Assembly (NCBI GenBank): GCA_009760855.2 | Contig: WPIO01000057.1 | Span: 1,632,501 to 1,696,500, forward strand | Direction: 5' to 3' | Length of the DNA stretch: 64,000 bases | Origin: Cristatella mucedo | Taxonomy: Eukaryota; Bryozoa; Phylactolaemata; Cristatellidae | Shown here: positions 34,190-46,399 of the stretch, piece by piece | Layout: each line of letters starts with the position of its first letter | Position numbering within the stretch: the first letter of the stretch is position 1 | The notes under the pieces: generated by a model | The model's database searches: none | What the model saw: the letters and a program-made list of their open reading frames with translations, nothing else | What the model was told of the DNA's origin: nothing | Position numbers and translations under genes: made by a program

Positions 34190-34866
34190 ACTCTTGTGGC
34201 TCAAGCGCATGGCCTACACACAGCAAGGGCCACACACTTAACCAGATGTTTTACCTACCTAATCTTTTTAATCACCAATCATCACCAAATTCTGCTTATC
34301 TGCATGCATGCAGATCTCATTCTCTCTACACAGTTTGCCCAGCTCCTCCTCTAAAGTCACATATGAATCGTGAAACCTCTAGTCCTTTGGCATTGATGCT
34401 GTCCCAAAGATAAGTTCAGCCTCGACCCTCATCTGCCCACTCCCCTTACGATTTTTCATCATTTTTATGTAGCTACAACGCAACACTAACTGACATGCTA
34501 AACGAGTTAGCACTCCTGACTAAGAGCATTGTAAACCCTTGCCCAGACGGCCTATGACTTACCACAGACGTTACATTAGGTTGGTCAACTAAGAACAAGT
34601 GAGGGAAAACATACACAAGATCAGGATTGACTATCCGTTTACAGGAATACCAGGACTACTGCACATTTCATCAATCTATCCTAGCAAAGGCAACCTCTAG
34701 CTTCCATTAAAAACATTGTTCAATCACCTATGCACAAAAACTAAATGCTCATTTCGACCGTCAACCGTTTATGCAACCGCTCCAAAGTGGGATTATTATC
34801 AGGTGACCCCAGTGATTTTCTAGCTGATCGCTTCTCTCAATTATATGTCTAGAAGATGGACAAGAT
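34190..34866 (+). mobile_element. LINE family B internal fragment, plus strand
   Basis: Matches family B from the end of the endonuclease to the linker: cttgtggctcaagcgcatggcc, ggccacacacttaaccagatg, cttatctgcatgcatgcagatctc, ctgactaagagcattgtaaacc, and ends in gatggacaagatcag. It is broken by several frame changes. The break coincides with the start of the minus-strand unit at 34874, which begins with the same coding region in the opposite direction. Confidence 0.75.
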
Positions 34867-34873
34867 CAGTTCC

Positions 34874-36811
34874 AGTTTTAGAATGGTAGCTAGTATCTAA
34901 GTATCGTAAATGCCGGACTGTGAAACAGGGACCTCAGAACTTTTCGTCTTCTTGGATTTCTATGTGAACTTTAGGATGATGTCACTCCTGGCATCTATGC
35001 CAGTAGACATTAATATGCTTTGTGGAATCAAGAGAAATGATTACTGGTTAGCTGCTCCCAACCTAGAGATGGACCCCTTGATCTTGTCTATCCTGTTGAC
35101 AGAGAAGCTATATGAGCTATCAGCTTGATCATCACAAGGCTCACTAGTCATGGGCCAACCTGGGAGCGATTACATAAATTGAAGGTAGCAAATATAAGAT
35201 TTTTTGGATCGCTCATTCGCGAGTAAACCATGTTCTATAAAAATAGACTTTGTATTTGCTAGAGTGATTGATTTTGATGTAAAGTAGTCCTCACATACCC
35301 GTCGATGGTCAGTCAATCCTGAATTTTTTGCAAGCTTTTGCTAATTACATCTAAGCCGTTCTGTTGACGCTAGGCCGTGAGCTTAGTCAGACTTGAAAAC
35401 TCATTGAGCCTGTCAGCTAGTGAGGTGTGGTCATGACCTGCTAGCAATAACAGAACTGATGCAGAATAGAGCAACTGAGGTGAAGTAAATATTCTCGCAT
35501 GGACAGCATCGATGTTTAGGGTAATACGGTTTTCCAATTCAGAGGTGAATTGAGGTTAGGAGAACAGACACTATAGACTGGACGAATGTCGCATGTGGTC
35601 TGATGAGTCTAATTTTCCAGTAATTTGCGATGAAATTGGGCAGTTGTAGGAGCACATTTAGTCTAATCTGCGACCCTGATTAGGAGTAGTACCAAATAAA
35701 TTACCTGCCTGATCTAACGAGTCAGTCAGTGCACACGGTTAAGTGCAAAAGGCGTTGCTTAACTTATGAAAATGAATGCTGAAATTAGCCCTATCGAATT
35801 ACTAGAAGTAAGTCACGTATAGTAGAAATAAAATCAGAGAAATCTGAGACTCTAAAGGACTTGATACCTAGTGGTTGATAAACTGCTGACACTATCGGTA
35901 ACTTGTGCTCGAGAAAACTACGGATGCTCAGTTAAAAATGATTTGAGGTGACTGCAAGCGGCTTGCAATTAACAATTGAGCTAATGATAACTGCGAGTCA
36001 GCCTCAGACTTTGATTGATCCGGGGGGGTTAAAGACGTAGAAGCCTTTCGAGGTTGCCTCGTTGATGGTCTGGCTGTTTCCCAATTTTGGTAAGTTTTGG
36101 TCAAGGTGAACATGTTGAGGTCATTTGTGAAGCAAAGTGGCCTTTAGTTATTTGGTTTATTGAACGTTGAGAGATGGTTTTAATTGTAAAAAATTAATGT
36201 TATTACAGCCCGAGCTTATCAGGTCTCATGACCCCTAGTTTAGTGAGATTCACAGTTAAGTACTAAGGGAGAACACCCTGAGCAGTTCAAAATGATGTTA
36301 GGAATACCAAAACACTTGGCTTCTCAGCTCCCGGCTTCACCTTGGGCTCCAAATCCCTTTGATTTTGTAAATGTATAATATATGATGTTGGTTCAAGCAA
36401 TAGTATCTAGAACCGAATTTGAAAAAAGATATAGAAATGCAAATAATTACATGCGATCATTACATTTATGCAGCTACTAAGCAGAATGCTTATCATCCCA
36501 CTGCAGACAAGGCTGAAGTGGCCCTAAGCAGTGCAGTTTTTGGTGTACCAAGGGCAATCTAAAACGTAGCAGATTCTCTGGATATGCGAGACCATTGAAC
36601 AAGCCCTATTAAACACTATATTATTGAAGTTGTTAAGTTTTTTTATCAACTTGGATGATGCAGAACCATCAGTAGTTTCTGACAAGGATCCATGAATGAT
36701 TAGTTATTTGTTAACAGAAGCTAAGCAGCTTCAAGTATGTACGATGCGAAAATAAGTCGAAAGACATAAATTGCAATACAAAGAACAAAACAAAAACACG
36801 TACTAATAAAC
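34874..36811 (-). mobile_element. L2-derived 1.9 kb unit, copy 2 (minus strand)
   Basis: Second copy of 28195-30134, about 6.7 kb downstream and in the same orientation. Minus-strand peptides include LPIVSAVYQPLGIKSF and VSDFSDFIST (endonuclease), and the linker RIDKIKGSIS. From about 36090 to 36811 it carries the same unassigned stretch as copy 1 (gcccgagcttatcaggtctcatgacccc). It ends at the same point as copy 1 near cgtac(t/c)aa. With the plus-strand fragment on its left it forms a large imperfect inverted pair. Confidence 0.7.
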
Positions 36812-37891
36812 TCGAAGATACATTTTTCAGTTGGTGTACGACTTCGAAGTACCTACAACTAGTCATTTTGGCTTCATTAAGATGTTTGAAGAAGCAGTAG
36901 TTCTGACACTATTGCAAATTTTCTGTCATATTAAAATCCTGGACCGTAACTGCGCGGTTTAAAGGACCGTATGGCACAGGTGAAGAACCTAGGAGGTATG
37001 AAGCCCATTAAATTGGGAAGCTGGTGTTGACATGCAGAGGGAAGAGTACATGAATTTTCATTGAATCTCCGAAAGTGGCTCAGCATCGGGCTTCACTGTT
37101 TCTGACAGAAATGGAGTTGAAGAATGCATTCTCCTATAATTTTTGGGGCATGATATGTGAGTTAATGCTGGCTCAGTTGAAGAGGAATAGTGAAAATGAT
37201 TAAGTTTTAAATGAAGATCACGTAGACAAAGGCGTGATCGCTTATTTGGACCTGCTGTCATGTAGCTATTTCCATATGGTAGTGTCTCTCCTTTGCTAAT
37301 TACCTGCAGTTTCACCTCAGGTTGTATGAGTTTATCCTTTCCTTGCTAAATCAACGGGAGGTGCTGTAGTTGGCCGTGACATGCCAAAGTGAGCCGTTCG
37401 TTGACCGACTGGGAGCTTGGGCTGCTTTCATAGATGGACGGTGGATGCTAGCATCACAGACGTACTGGCTGTGAAATTCCTTTTGGTAGCAAGCCTTAAC
37501 CCCACAGTGACCCAACTGCAGCAGTTGTCTAATAACTAACCATACCAAGATGTAAGTTGAGAGTGTGAACCAGGATTACTATAAGAAAGCTTTCTACGAT
37601 GTCAGATGACATCATACCTCAAACGTGCCAATTTCTTGGTCATAATGCATATTCGTGCACCACAAATGCGATTAAGGAAAGCTCCAGAAAAAGAATAGGG
37701 TATAGCCGAGCTTGATCAATTTAGTAATATCACCTGATAGTGGGAAGACCGATAATGCTATTGAACCCAAGCTGGAGAAAGGGAAGGACTGTTATCGCAT
37801 TGTAATGAGCTAAGTTTTAATAATATTGTTTCCCGAGACTCGGGGGCTCACCGGCTGCTATAGAGGTACACCTGTGTTTCTCTAGAGGGTT
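36812..37891. other. No recognised gene
   Basis: Two minus-strand frames (37058-37315, 85 codons; 37351-37548, 65 codons) have mixed protein-like composition but no recognisable motif. No repeat copy was seen in the window to test them. Confidence 0.3.
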
Positions 37892-38772
37892 TTAAACCCA
37901 ACTATTTGTAGGTAATGACACTGCGAAAGCCGCTCTATAATATTCCGGATCATTAAGTTCTGGTTTTATTGAGAAAACTGCTTGAAGGATGGATATTAAA
38001 CTCGTGGCTACCACTACCATTGTTAAGTTAGCTAGCCTTGATGGATCGAGATATACAGTCTCGGTATCAGCCGATATCGCTAGGAATGGTGTGGCAAGAG
38101 AAATAATTTTTTTGTTACTTGAAACTCTTGGCATCCAATAATGGTTGGCTTTAAATGGACGGCTCCTACGAAAGTCGGGCAGGGCTCTCTGTGCCTGTGC
38201 ACCAGTGAGCTCAAGGTGATGGTAATTTAAAGATGGTGGCTCCAGATAACACTGGGCCGATACTTGAAAGTGCCCGAGTAATATACACTGAGACTTGAGC
38301 CTATGTACGGCCGAGCTCGAGATCGGCGAAGCAACTATGATGAGCCCGACCTCGTGTTCAAACCAGCTGGAATGCAACCCAGCAACTGTTGCCTTGAGAG
38401 TTCTGCGATCAGCAAGGAGTCGGCAACCCAGCTCGAGCCACTCAAAAGTGTCCGGTTGCATCTACAATGAATTTGGCCAGCACAGCCACTTCTTTGCAAC
38501 TGCCCTCGGAAAGCAGTACGAGGCCTGGCGCTGTGTTCACTGAGTGATTCCCGAACCTGAATCCGGTTAACACCATGAGCAACCACTGCAACTCCACTCA
38601 GTCTACCAGACTGAGTCGCTGTTACAAGGAAATAGAGACACTGTAGTACGCACTTTTGAGGTGCCGCCTCTTGATGCAGGTCATCTGCGAAAAGCCTGAT
38701 ATAATCCGGAACCTTCTCCGTGAAGCCTATGAGGCCTTGTGGAATAACCTGAGGTAATAGACGAAGCTGCAC
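37892..38772 (-). CDS. GC-richer patch with two overlapping open frames, unknown
   Basis: The minus-strand frames 38461-37892 (189 codons, the longest non-LINE frame in the window) and 38772-38335 (145 codons) overlap in different frames. A plus-strand frame, 38295-38543, is also open. The sequence from about 38140 to 38880 is GC-richer than its surroundings, which by itself lengthens chance frames. The 189-codon frame has a segment rich in small and aliphatic residues near its end (LTMVVVATSLISILQAVFS) that could be a membrane helix. The other frame contains DYIRLFADDL, which superficially resembles a reverse transcriptase catalytic box but lacks the rest of the domain. It could be a host exon, a decayed element or chance. 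I cannot name it. Confidence 0.25.
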
Positions 38773-38904
38773 AGATGCTCTGCAGTGAACTGCAGCTTAC
38801 TGGGCCCAGACCTCTTCATCGACGATGGAATAACACGAATAACCATCGAGGTGGTGGTCCTGTCCAAAAACAATGAGGATGCTTTGGCCTAAGATGCTGA
38901 ACTC

Positions 38905-39325
38905 GCTTTTCGGAATCCAACCGTTTACCTCTACCTCGTACTAACCTAAAATCTTTTACAGACCTCGCAATTAGTTCGTATGCTCCCAAAGCCTGGAACT
39001 CTCTCCCGACCTGCTTCAGAACATCCCCGACCTGACCACCTTTAAAGAGAACTTAAAAACACACTTATTTAGGACGGCATTTAGTGGGTCTCTGTGATTT
39101 GTCCTTCATGTGCTTATGCCTGCTGACCATGTGCATGCAGCCTCTAACCACATTTGCATGCTGACCATGTGCATGTCACTTCAAGCCACGTTGTTCATGT
39201 TGATAATCAGGCATATTATTACTCACGATTCAATAGCGTTCCCCTTAGCAGAAAATGTAAAGCCCTTAGGAAGAGATCTAGTTTTCTGAGGGCGCTTTAT
39301 CAATTGCGAAATATTATTATTGTTA
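38905..39325 (+). mobile_element. LINE family B 3' end fragment
   Basis: Starts with cgcttttcggaatccaacc and follows the reference through ctcccaaagcctggaactc, the aaaacacacttatttaggacggcatttagtggg end of the coding region, the 3' UTR and ctgagggcgctttatcaattg with a short ATT tail. It is fairly well preserved, with about 400 bases retained. Confidence 0.85.
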
Positions 39326-40424
39326 GGAAAGTCACGAAATGTACAGGCTTCGTGTGGTCTTCCGGTTCCAGGGTTGGTGACTAACTTCAAACCCTAGCCA
39401 GGGTAAATGTGAACGATCTTCTTTTGAGCTCCTTTTGGGGCACTATTAGCTACTGCTAAGCAACCGGGATAATCAACATAGAGCGAAACTTTTTCTCTTT
39501 ATACGAACGGCCTGGCTATAGGCAGAAGTCTCTCCTTGATTTGGTGAGTGTTTGATAAGACTCGGGTATTACGTCTCAGCTGAAAGGTAGCTATTATGTG
39601 AGCTGCCAATAGAACTCGGAATCTATGCATGCATCTATCTTCATCCATATTAGTGATTAAACATGGGTTACCTTGATAACTATATGTAGGTCAGCCTCAG
39701 AAACGGTATTGCAAGAAAACTTGGCTATCGCACGCAGACATGTACGAAATCTAATTAGCATTTGGCTATGAGGCGAGGCAAATGAACGAATAAATCTCAC
39801 CTGAAGAGCTTTTAGAGCTTAATTCTTTAAACAGCTGTTACATTCTTGGTCTTTGATCAGGACATGATAGCTCCTGCTATGAACGATTTCCCATGTGAAA
39901 AGCCAAAGCCCCGGTGGCCAAACGATTCAAAAACGACAACAGCTGCCTAAAGCTCACCTCGTCAGACATCAAAAAGACTTTTAAAGAACCGGCTCTGAAT
40001 GAATAAACGCCATTGCAGAATACGATAGATCCCTAGTACCAGCACATGATTGTCGTTTCACTTCAAGGTAAGGCGTGGTGAGTGACCTACTGCTATAGTA
40101 ATAGCTAATTTTTGTGGTATACTTACATTTTGCAGGTTTACATGACAAACAGTTAGAAAAGAGAAGGAAGGATGCATGAATGCTCTTACTGACTAGCCAA
40201 AGACTGCATACTCCGATTAATGGTGGCGTCACACTGAATGCTTTGCTGTTATAGTTTTAGGATGCGAAGATACCACTAAATATCAACCTCAAAAGCAAAG
40301 GAATAACAAAGTAAGTTAATAACGGTTCTAAGGTAAACATTTAGAAAAGTCATAGTTTTAAAAAAGTTATACAAAACATCACCCAACAGAAGCTGAAAAT
40401 CAAAAGCAGGAAGAATCTAATCAC
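39326..40424. other. No recognised feature
   Basis: No exon, repeat or LINE match was seen. If the immunoglobulin-domain gene continues 3' of its last visible exon, its membrane or terminal exons would lie here or further left, but I found none. Confidence 0.35.
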
Positions 40425-40661
40425 CTTTCCATATGATAGTAATAAATCCCCAAGCCATTTTACGTGTTTTCGGATTGGTTTCGATGCACTCGACGAACTT
40501 TGAATTACTGCCAACATAGCAAGTTTTGTTTGTGCAGTTAATAGTCATGCCAGTACTGCTCCAATTGTAGGACGTGATTGGTGGATTACTTATCAAAGAA
40601 CAAGTTACAGTTCCTTCGCCACTATCTAATGTAACATTAGAGATGGTGTCATCAGGACCAT
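40425..40661 (-). CDS. Immunoglobulin-like domain exon (third in order)
   Basis: On the minus strand, an acceptor (ttctctttttcag|at) at 40661 and a donor (ggaaag|gtgatt) at 40425 bound an exon of 237 bases with an uninterrupted frame of 79 codons. Both ends split a codon after its first base, the phase 1-1 layout usual for immunoglobulin-domain exons. The peptide has the fold landmarks: VTCSL, then Trp 13 residues on (YNWSS), then FVEC 38 residues after the first Cys, plus an extra Cys pair (NCTNKTC). N-glycosylation sites include NVT, NWS, NCT and NKT. This implies an extracellular adhesion or recognition protein. No signal peptide, membrane or cytoplasmic exon was identified, so the gene is incomplete in my reading. 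Confidence 0.65.
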
Positions 40662-43495
40662 CTGAAAAAGAGAACCAATGCTTCCAAATCGAATCGCTTT
40701 GTATTTCAGTGCTGATAAATAACGCCGGCCATTACTATTGCATCTAAGTGCTAATAAGAGAATTAGGCATGCTCAATTACTTTCACAAGTAAATACATAC
40801 CGCCTCATGATATCCGTTTGAAAATGCAACAATGCACACTTTAACATTCTCATCTGCTTATCAGATAAATTTTGGCAAATGCATGAGAAGCAAAACCTAG
40901 CAGCTAAGAGCCATGCCAGTTAGGGTCTACTCTTGCGCATACCGAGCAATTCTTTGATACTAATCTGCCTAACACTGAAAATCAGGCAAACCTATCTCCT
41001 CTTGCGTCTGCAACTATAAATTCCGTCCTGATTCAAACTCACCTGAGACTAGAAAACCCAATCAGCTACATAGTCAAGTCAACAGAATTCAGCTAGCTAA
41101 CTTTGTGAAAGTTGTGGCATTCTTAAACTTGAGGTTTTTTTTTTACAACTGAAGCTATTCAAATATTACATCTCTCTCGGCTTCAATTTTTCCCATTTTG
41201 CATATTTGCCAGCCTATCCTAATAGCCTTTGACAACCTCCTAGGTACGCTAAACGTGGGATTATCGAACGTTTACAAAGTAGAAACGCTCCAACTGTTGT
41301 GGATCAAGCCACCCTTCCAGAGCTATTCCCCAACCATGTAACGATGATTCTACCACTTCCATATTCAAAAGCCTGAAGAAAAAGGTTCCATGGCCCCGAT
41401 GGAGCTCCGGTGAGATAATTGAACCAATAATTTGTTTTTATAGCGTACCTGGCGGCAACAGTACACAAAACACTAACCGCCAAAAACTACACCTAATTTT
41501 CGAACGCGTTGCGTGTTGTAAATCACTGCCGCTGGCTTAAATAGAGATATCCTGTACCCGAGCAAAGTACTTATGATGCCATAAAAGTAGGATTACTGTT
41601 GTTTCGTCCTTTAGTGTTAGGCATTTGGCCTACTTATTGGTCCGAATACTTGACGGCAAGCGTTAAGCTAACCAGTAGCTAACGCAGATTCCGGTACTTT
41701 ACATTATATTAACTGCTCAGTATCGTATACATAGTTTAATGGTGACGTTTAGAAAGATAGCAGCATTCTAACGGTCCTCGTTGCTGCAGGCTATTCGCCA
41801 AGAACTTAAAAAAAAACAATTTTCTGATTGCTAGAAAGAGAGGTTGTTTAGTGTTCGTATTTTTTTCACATAAACGACTGTTAACAAAATTCGAGCGGAT
41901 TCTGGTAAAACCACAGATAGAGACAAATTGTGGAGCATTGGAAACGCAAGTTTACACTTTTTATTTTAAACTCTAAAAGAGTGTATTTTTAACATCAATT
42001 AAGTCGCACTTTAGATTAACAGTTAGGTTGACTGGAATGGTTATAGCAAACTATTGCATTCGAGCCCATTCAATTTTCTGAATAATGAAATCTCTGCATT
42101 TGGGACTACGTTTGTATGGAAAAAAAGTAAGACATTCACAGAATGTTCGGTTTTACTCTTAAACGACGCGCAAATTTCTTTCAAAAGTTCATCGAGACGT
42201 GCACGTTATTCACAAAATATGTGATGCAGTTATATTACCTATAATTTGTATTAGGAGCACTTTATAGAAGCCAATGTCCGTCACTGTACCCCAAGCGTAA
42301 ACCGAATTGAATAACTTAACAGTGACTCGTGCCATGCAACAGCTTGGAACATAATGATAATATTTCGCCTGAGCAGAGCATGCTCTAACTTTGCCCAATA
42401 TGCCCTAGTGAACAATGGAAAGCCTACAGACCCTTTTCGGTAGGATCTCTGGTTCAAGAAATAACTGACCAAATTGTCATTTTTCACGCAAATCACTAAT
42501 CAATACGAAAAAGTAACGTTAGGTAATAATAAATTATATCTAAACTATGATTACTTAAATTTAGCTTATATTACAACGATGTAATTGCACGAGCAACAGG
42601 TATAATTTGAAGGGAATTCGAGAATTCGGAGAATTTGTGAGGAACGTGAGTAAATATAGTGAAAGGATTGTAGTGAAAACATCGGAAATCGAACACAATA
42701 TTTTTCACTTATACTGGTGCAGGTGGGTGAAGTTTATTTTAATTCGCTATTCTGTTGAAGTCTAAGTGAACGTTAAGTTATTCAATTTTTCTAAACGTCG
42801 GGCTAGTTTTGTCTGTAAACTCTTAGTTTCAAGTATTTACATTGCATGTCCTATTCTAACGTATAAGGAAGCAGTTCGATAGAATTTGGCAGGTCATTCA
42901 AGGGGACTGCGAATAGTGTGAATTCTATATTGAAGTATTCCTGCAATTAGGTATTTACTAGTCACGGGACATAATTAGTCGCCTAAAATAGCTTTTTAAT
43001 TGGCGTTAACGATTTATCCAGTTTAATCAGGCAAAGTAATTTTCCTTTCGAGTTAATAGAAACTTTTCAACATACAAATGAGACTCACAACGTGTTAAAA
43101 ATTTAAATTGGTTTTGTCTTATGAAAAAATGTTCCTTGGCTCACATTACGCGATTAGCTGGTGAAGTACTAATGAATGGATGGAAAATTCTACCTCAGTC
43201 TAACACACTAGCCTATTGGAGGTACGTATGGCCATCATGGAATGATTGGACTTCTATTAAACTTTGGATGCCAAAAATATAATAGATTACATGCAACGGT
43301 AAAGTACATTCAACAAGTCTGAATCTAGCTAAAATGCCATGTGAAAGACGGAGTAATCATCACACAAACGTCGAAACAAATTTAGGCTGTTGACATGACA
43401 TTTGTATTCATGTTATGACAAGCAGTGGCATTGGTTTTCCATGCATCACAATTGCATCTTCACTAAATCTAAAAAAGAGGTGTTACCAATGTCAG
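40662..43495 (-). other. Probable intron of the immunoglobulin-domain gene
   Basis: AT-rich sequence between the third and second immunoglobulin-like exons. No recognisable exon or mobile element was seen in it. Confidence 0.4.
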
Positions 43496-43499
43496 GTGT

Positions 43500-43850
43500 C
43501 AAATAGTATAGATAACGTAGACTCATATGCAACGCTAAAGGTAGCAGAAGCTGTTTCGAGATCCAGAAAATCAATTCGTTCTGGTGGTTGGCCACTGCAT
43601 TTCAATTCCATGCCATTCATGCTGCGATTTCCTGTTATGAAGAGTGAGTTTGTAGCATTGGTGAAACCTCTGCTATCTTTCTCTGAAGATGAACTTAAAG
43701 GGTAACCAAACTTTGTATTCCATGACAGCAAATACGCCGGTTTACTGTTAAGTGACGTGCAAGTCATATTCGTGTTTTTTCCTTCTTAGATTTCAATTAT
43801 GGTGACCTTGGTTTCGCCTTCGTTGCTAAGGTAAATCTCGTCAGCTTTCT
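43500..43850 (-). CDS. Immunoglobulin-like domain exon (second), with one in-frame stop
   Basis: A good acceptor (gattgtgttttgcag|ag) lies at 43850 on the minus strand. In phase 1 the frame reads KADEIYLSNEGETKVTIIEI, then TAA at 43786-43788, then EGKNTNMTC, LLSW 13 residues later, and GMELKCSG about 54 residues after the first Cys: the spacing of a complete immunoglobulin-like domain. After TAA the frame stays open to a stop just past the domain. N-glycosylation sites include NMT, NAT and NRS. The 3' edge is uncertain; no donor in the expected phase was found. The exon joins in frame to the exon at 47034-47407, but the stop means it is either skipped or marks a decaying gene. Confidence 0.55.
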
Positions 43851-44530
43851 CTGCAAAACACAATCATTATGCCAGAAGGAGACAATAACGTCGCTCAAAT
43901 GAGACGTTGCTTATTTCAAAAACTTAACAATCAAATAAATGACTTGTGATTACCCATGCTCGGAAAATGCAATGGGTGTAAGCAGCGAAGTCGGAAAATA
44001 CAGCGAAAATCACTGAAAATCTTCAAGCCCACGGGCTTGCAGTAAAATAAATTAAGCATTCATGGATAGCCAACAATTCAATCATGAAGCTTTTGTTTTT
44101 CTAAAAATCGGTAAGCGAGCCTTTTTATTGTCTATATAATATAACGACACCCATATACATGCTGAAGAAGATATTGACATCTTTGTCTGGGAAAAACGTT
44201 ATTAAGCATGCACAAAATACACCCGTTTTTAATTAAAATGTCGAAGTACGACCTACACCTAATTAATCGTATCGTGTAACTTATCAAATACTATATAAGT
44301 AAAAACGTATATTTTATTATATTTATATATTTTGTTATGTAAGTGTATGCAAGTATACATAGACGATTGCTCCTCTAGCTTTTCGTCATCTAGATGTATA
44401 AGATCAGACAGTCCGTTTTAAGATTAGGGCATCCTTTTTTGACTTCTGCTACTCAATCAGGTTAAATCAGTACTCATGTTCATCTATTATTAGCAATAAC
44501 TTAAAATAACTTACCTTGACTGTAACTTCA
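43851..44530 (-). other. Intron sequence, nothing recognised
   Basis: AT-rich sequence with tatataat stretches. No element or exon was recognised before the LINE A fragment. Confidence 0.4.
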
Positions 44531-44534
44531 CCAA

Positions 44535-44965
44535 TTTAACCAAAACCATGTAGGTGTTATGCAGGAGAGTTTTGTATAGCTCACTCACAGCCGTAGACGC
44601 TTTCGCTCAGCATTCTGCAGCCAACAGACTTCATCTCACAAAACACGGACAAAGTGGGAAGCATAGCAGAGCCATGAGAGCAGTGGAAATAATTAGTAGC
44701 ATGGATCTAGCCGCACATAACCACTGATAAAGATGTGCCATAGTTGGCAGCACTAGAGTAGTTGTCGTTGCCGAAGAATCGTGGAAGCGAGTTCCACAAT
44801 ATAAAACCTGCACATCTACAGTTTTTGTTTTCAAAGATCTTTATGCCATAGAATGGTACAGACAATTTAGTTTCCTTGCATGACCCGAGGACACAAGGAG
44901 TCTGAAAATGGTGCAGCAGTTCAGCTAGGTATTAGGATCTAAGCAGTAACTGGCCATGTGGGTGA
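44535..44965 (-). mobile_element. LINE family A 3' fragment, minus strand, diverged
   Basis: Complement of the family A C-terminal region: accatgtaggtgttatgcaggagagttttg, agccaacagacttcatctcaca, gtgggaagcatagcagagcc, and gtgcagcagttcagctaggtat. The 3' pentanucleotide tail is not preserved. It lies inside the intron between the first and second immunoglobulin-like exons. Confidence 0.75.
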
Positions 44966-45059
44966 ACCAAAAAACTTAGTTATCCATAAGCTATTTTCAT
45001 TAACTTGTTGTTTAAATTTTAGTTGGCCAACAATGACCCTATCCTGAAATTTACTTCCA

Positions 45060-45480
45060 CTCAAAGAATAATCCTTGTCTTTATTTGCCCATTACTACTG
45101 TCCTAATTATAATATGATGGATCCGCTGCTGCGTTCATAATTGAAATGAAAAATATTTCCTTAGGTCTTGTCCCCGCAAATTTTATTTTGACTATTGTGA
45201 GACAGCTCATATATAAAGCAGTTCTAGACCAAGATGAGTTGAATAGCTTTCTTCAAGTCCACCTCATACCGTTTTTACCAAATACACTTAAATGAGTTAT
45301 GGCACATCAAGTGTCAGCTTATTATAAAGCAAATCACTCCACCAAGTCGGCGTTAATGGGGTTTTTAAAGACCTTCAAAGTTTTGCAGAGCCGTGCAAAG
45401 TCTCTCTGTTTGTTCTGGTCAATTGTTTGGTAGCATTTGTTACTCTATCTCACAGAGACCTGAATGAGCATTTCGGATCA
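45060..45480 (+). mobile_element. LINE family B reverse transcriptase fragment, diverged
   Basis: Follows the reference between about 21740 and 22085: gtcttgtccccgcaaattttattttgac, cagttctagaccaagatgagttgaatag, caaatcactccaccaagtcggcg. It has no readable frame. Confidence 0.55.
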
Positions 45481-45554
45481 TGCCATTAAGTCACTGCGAC
45501 TGCAATACAATATATTGGCTATATCTCACCGTAATACTCAATATTATTGAAATT

Positions 45555-45893
45555 AACAAGCTAAGATCGTCAAAGAAGCCAGTTGAGGTTCAAACGAGGC
45601 ATGGTAACTATTGGATCCAGCAATGCAAAAGGTAGTGTTTTTAGAATTGTGTGGGAGTAGACCTGATAAGCTGTATGGAGCCAAAAAAAATGGAATTGAA
45701 AGCGAGTCACATAACCTTGATGTCAGCACCCTGCTTGACAGAGTGTCAATGCAGGTCGGCGAAAAAGAGTGTGTTTTGGCGACTGAGACGGTCATGACAG
45801 ATAGCCTAACTGCAGAGTTTTCCACCAGCAGCGACTACACAATTGCACTGACTGATAGACTGGTAAGTAATGAGCGACATTTGTCCAGAAGGG

Positions 45894-45942
<49 letters not shown>

Positions 45943-46260
45943 ATTCATTTATATAGCGCCCCAAGGGAACTTAATCTCTATTCAGGCGCTTCACACATGC
46001 CTCGGGGCTGGAGCCCATGACCTCAAGTCAAACCTTGGTCGGGACGAGCACCTTAACTGCTAGACCAAACCATTTCATAAATGCAAAAGCCAATTTAGAT
46101 GTGGTATGCCTGATTAAAATTGGCTAAATTTCAGCAAATTGTTGTCGCTGCCGTTAAGCAAACTTGACTGTGAACTGATTTAGTCGCATGATGATAGGTC
46201 ACTTTGGAAGGTGACACCTGGATTTCAAGCAGATTCAATCTGTGAGTTGCTGTGGTAGCC
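45555..46260 (-). mobile_element. LINE family B fragment, minus strand, containing a SINE
   Basis: Complement of the family B region around the C-terminal domain (45825-45553 on minus: NSAVRLSVMTVSVAKTHSFS, followed by more diverged sequence). On the far side of the SINE it continues with gatttagtcgcatgatgataggtcactttgg. The SINE at 45901-46071 splits it cleanly. Confidence 0.65.
45901..46071 (-). mobile_element. tRNA-derived SINE with L2-like tail and (AT)n
   Basis: Minus-strand order: head with TGGTCTAGCAGTTAAGG (box A) and gggctccagcccc (box B), body AAGCGCCTGAATAGAGATTA, then GGGGCGCTATATAAATGAAT, and a tail of about 20 AT repeats. Seven bases ATTTCAT flank it at 45894-45900 and 46072-46078. 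It is about 85-90% identical to the SINE at 17500-17649 but ends in a different simple repeat. Confidence 0.85.
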
Positions 46261-46399
46261 GATTTTCAACCTTAACCTCATACCGAGTAAACTTCAAAGG
46301 CAATAGAAACCATGGAGAGAGGCATGTTGGCACTTTCTTAAACGTTTTAGTAAAATTCTATGGCACAGAATACTTACAGCTTCTCTTTTAAATAAACAA

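Noticed and set aside
38335-38772. IRLFADDL resembling a reverse transcriptase catalytic box
   Set aside because: Only this short stretch fits. The upstream fingers/palm motifs and the downstream thumb region are absent, so it is probably chance in a GC-richer patch.
43415-43705. 96-codon plus-strand frame opposite the second Ig-like exon
   Set aside because: The minus strand shows Ig cysteine/tryptophan spacing and a splice acceptor. The plus frame has no motif.
45611-45943. 110-codon plus-strand frame ending in Tyr-Ile repeats
   Set aside because: Antisense of a family B LINE fragment running into the (AT)n tail of a SINE.
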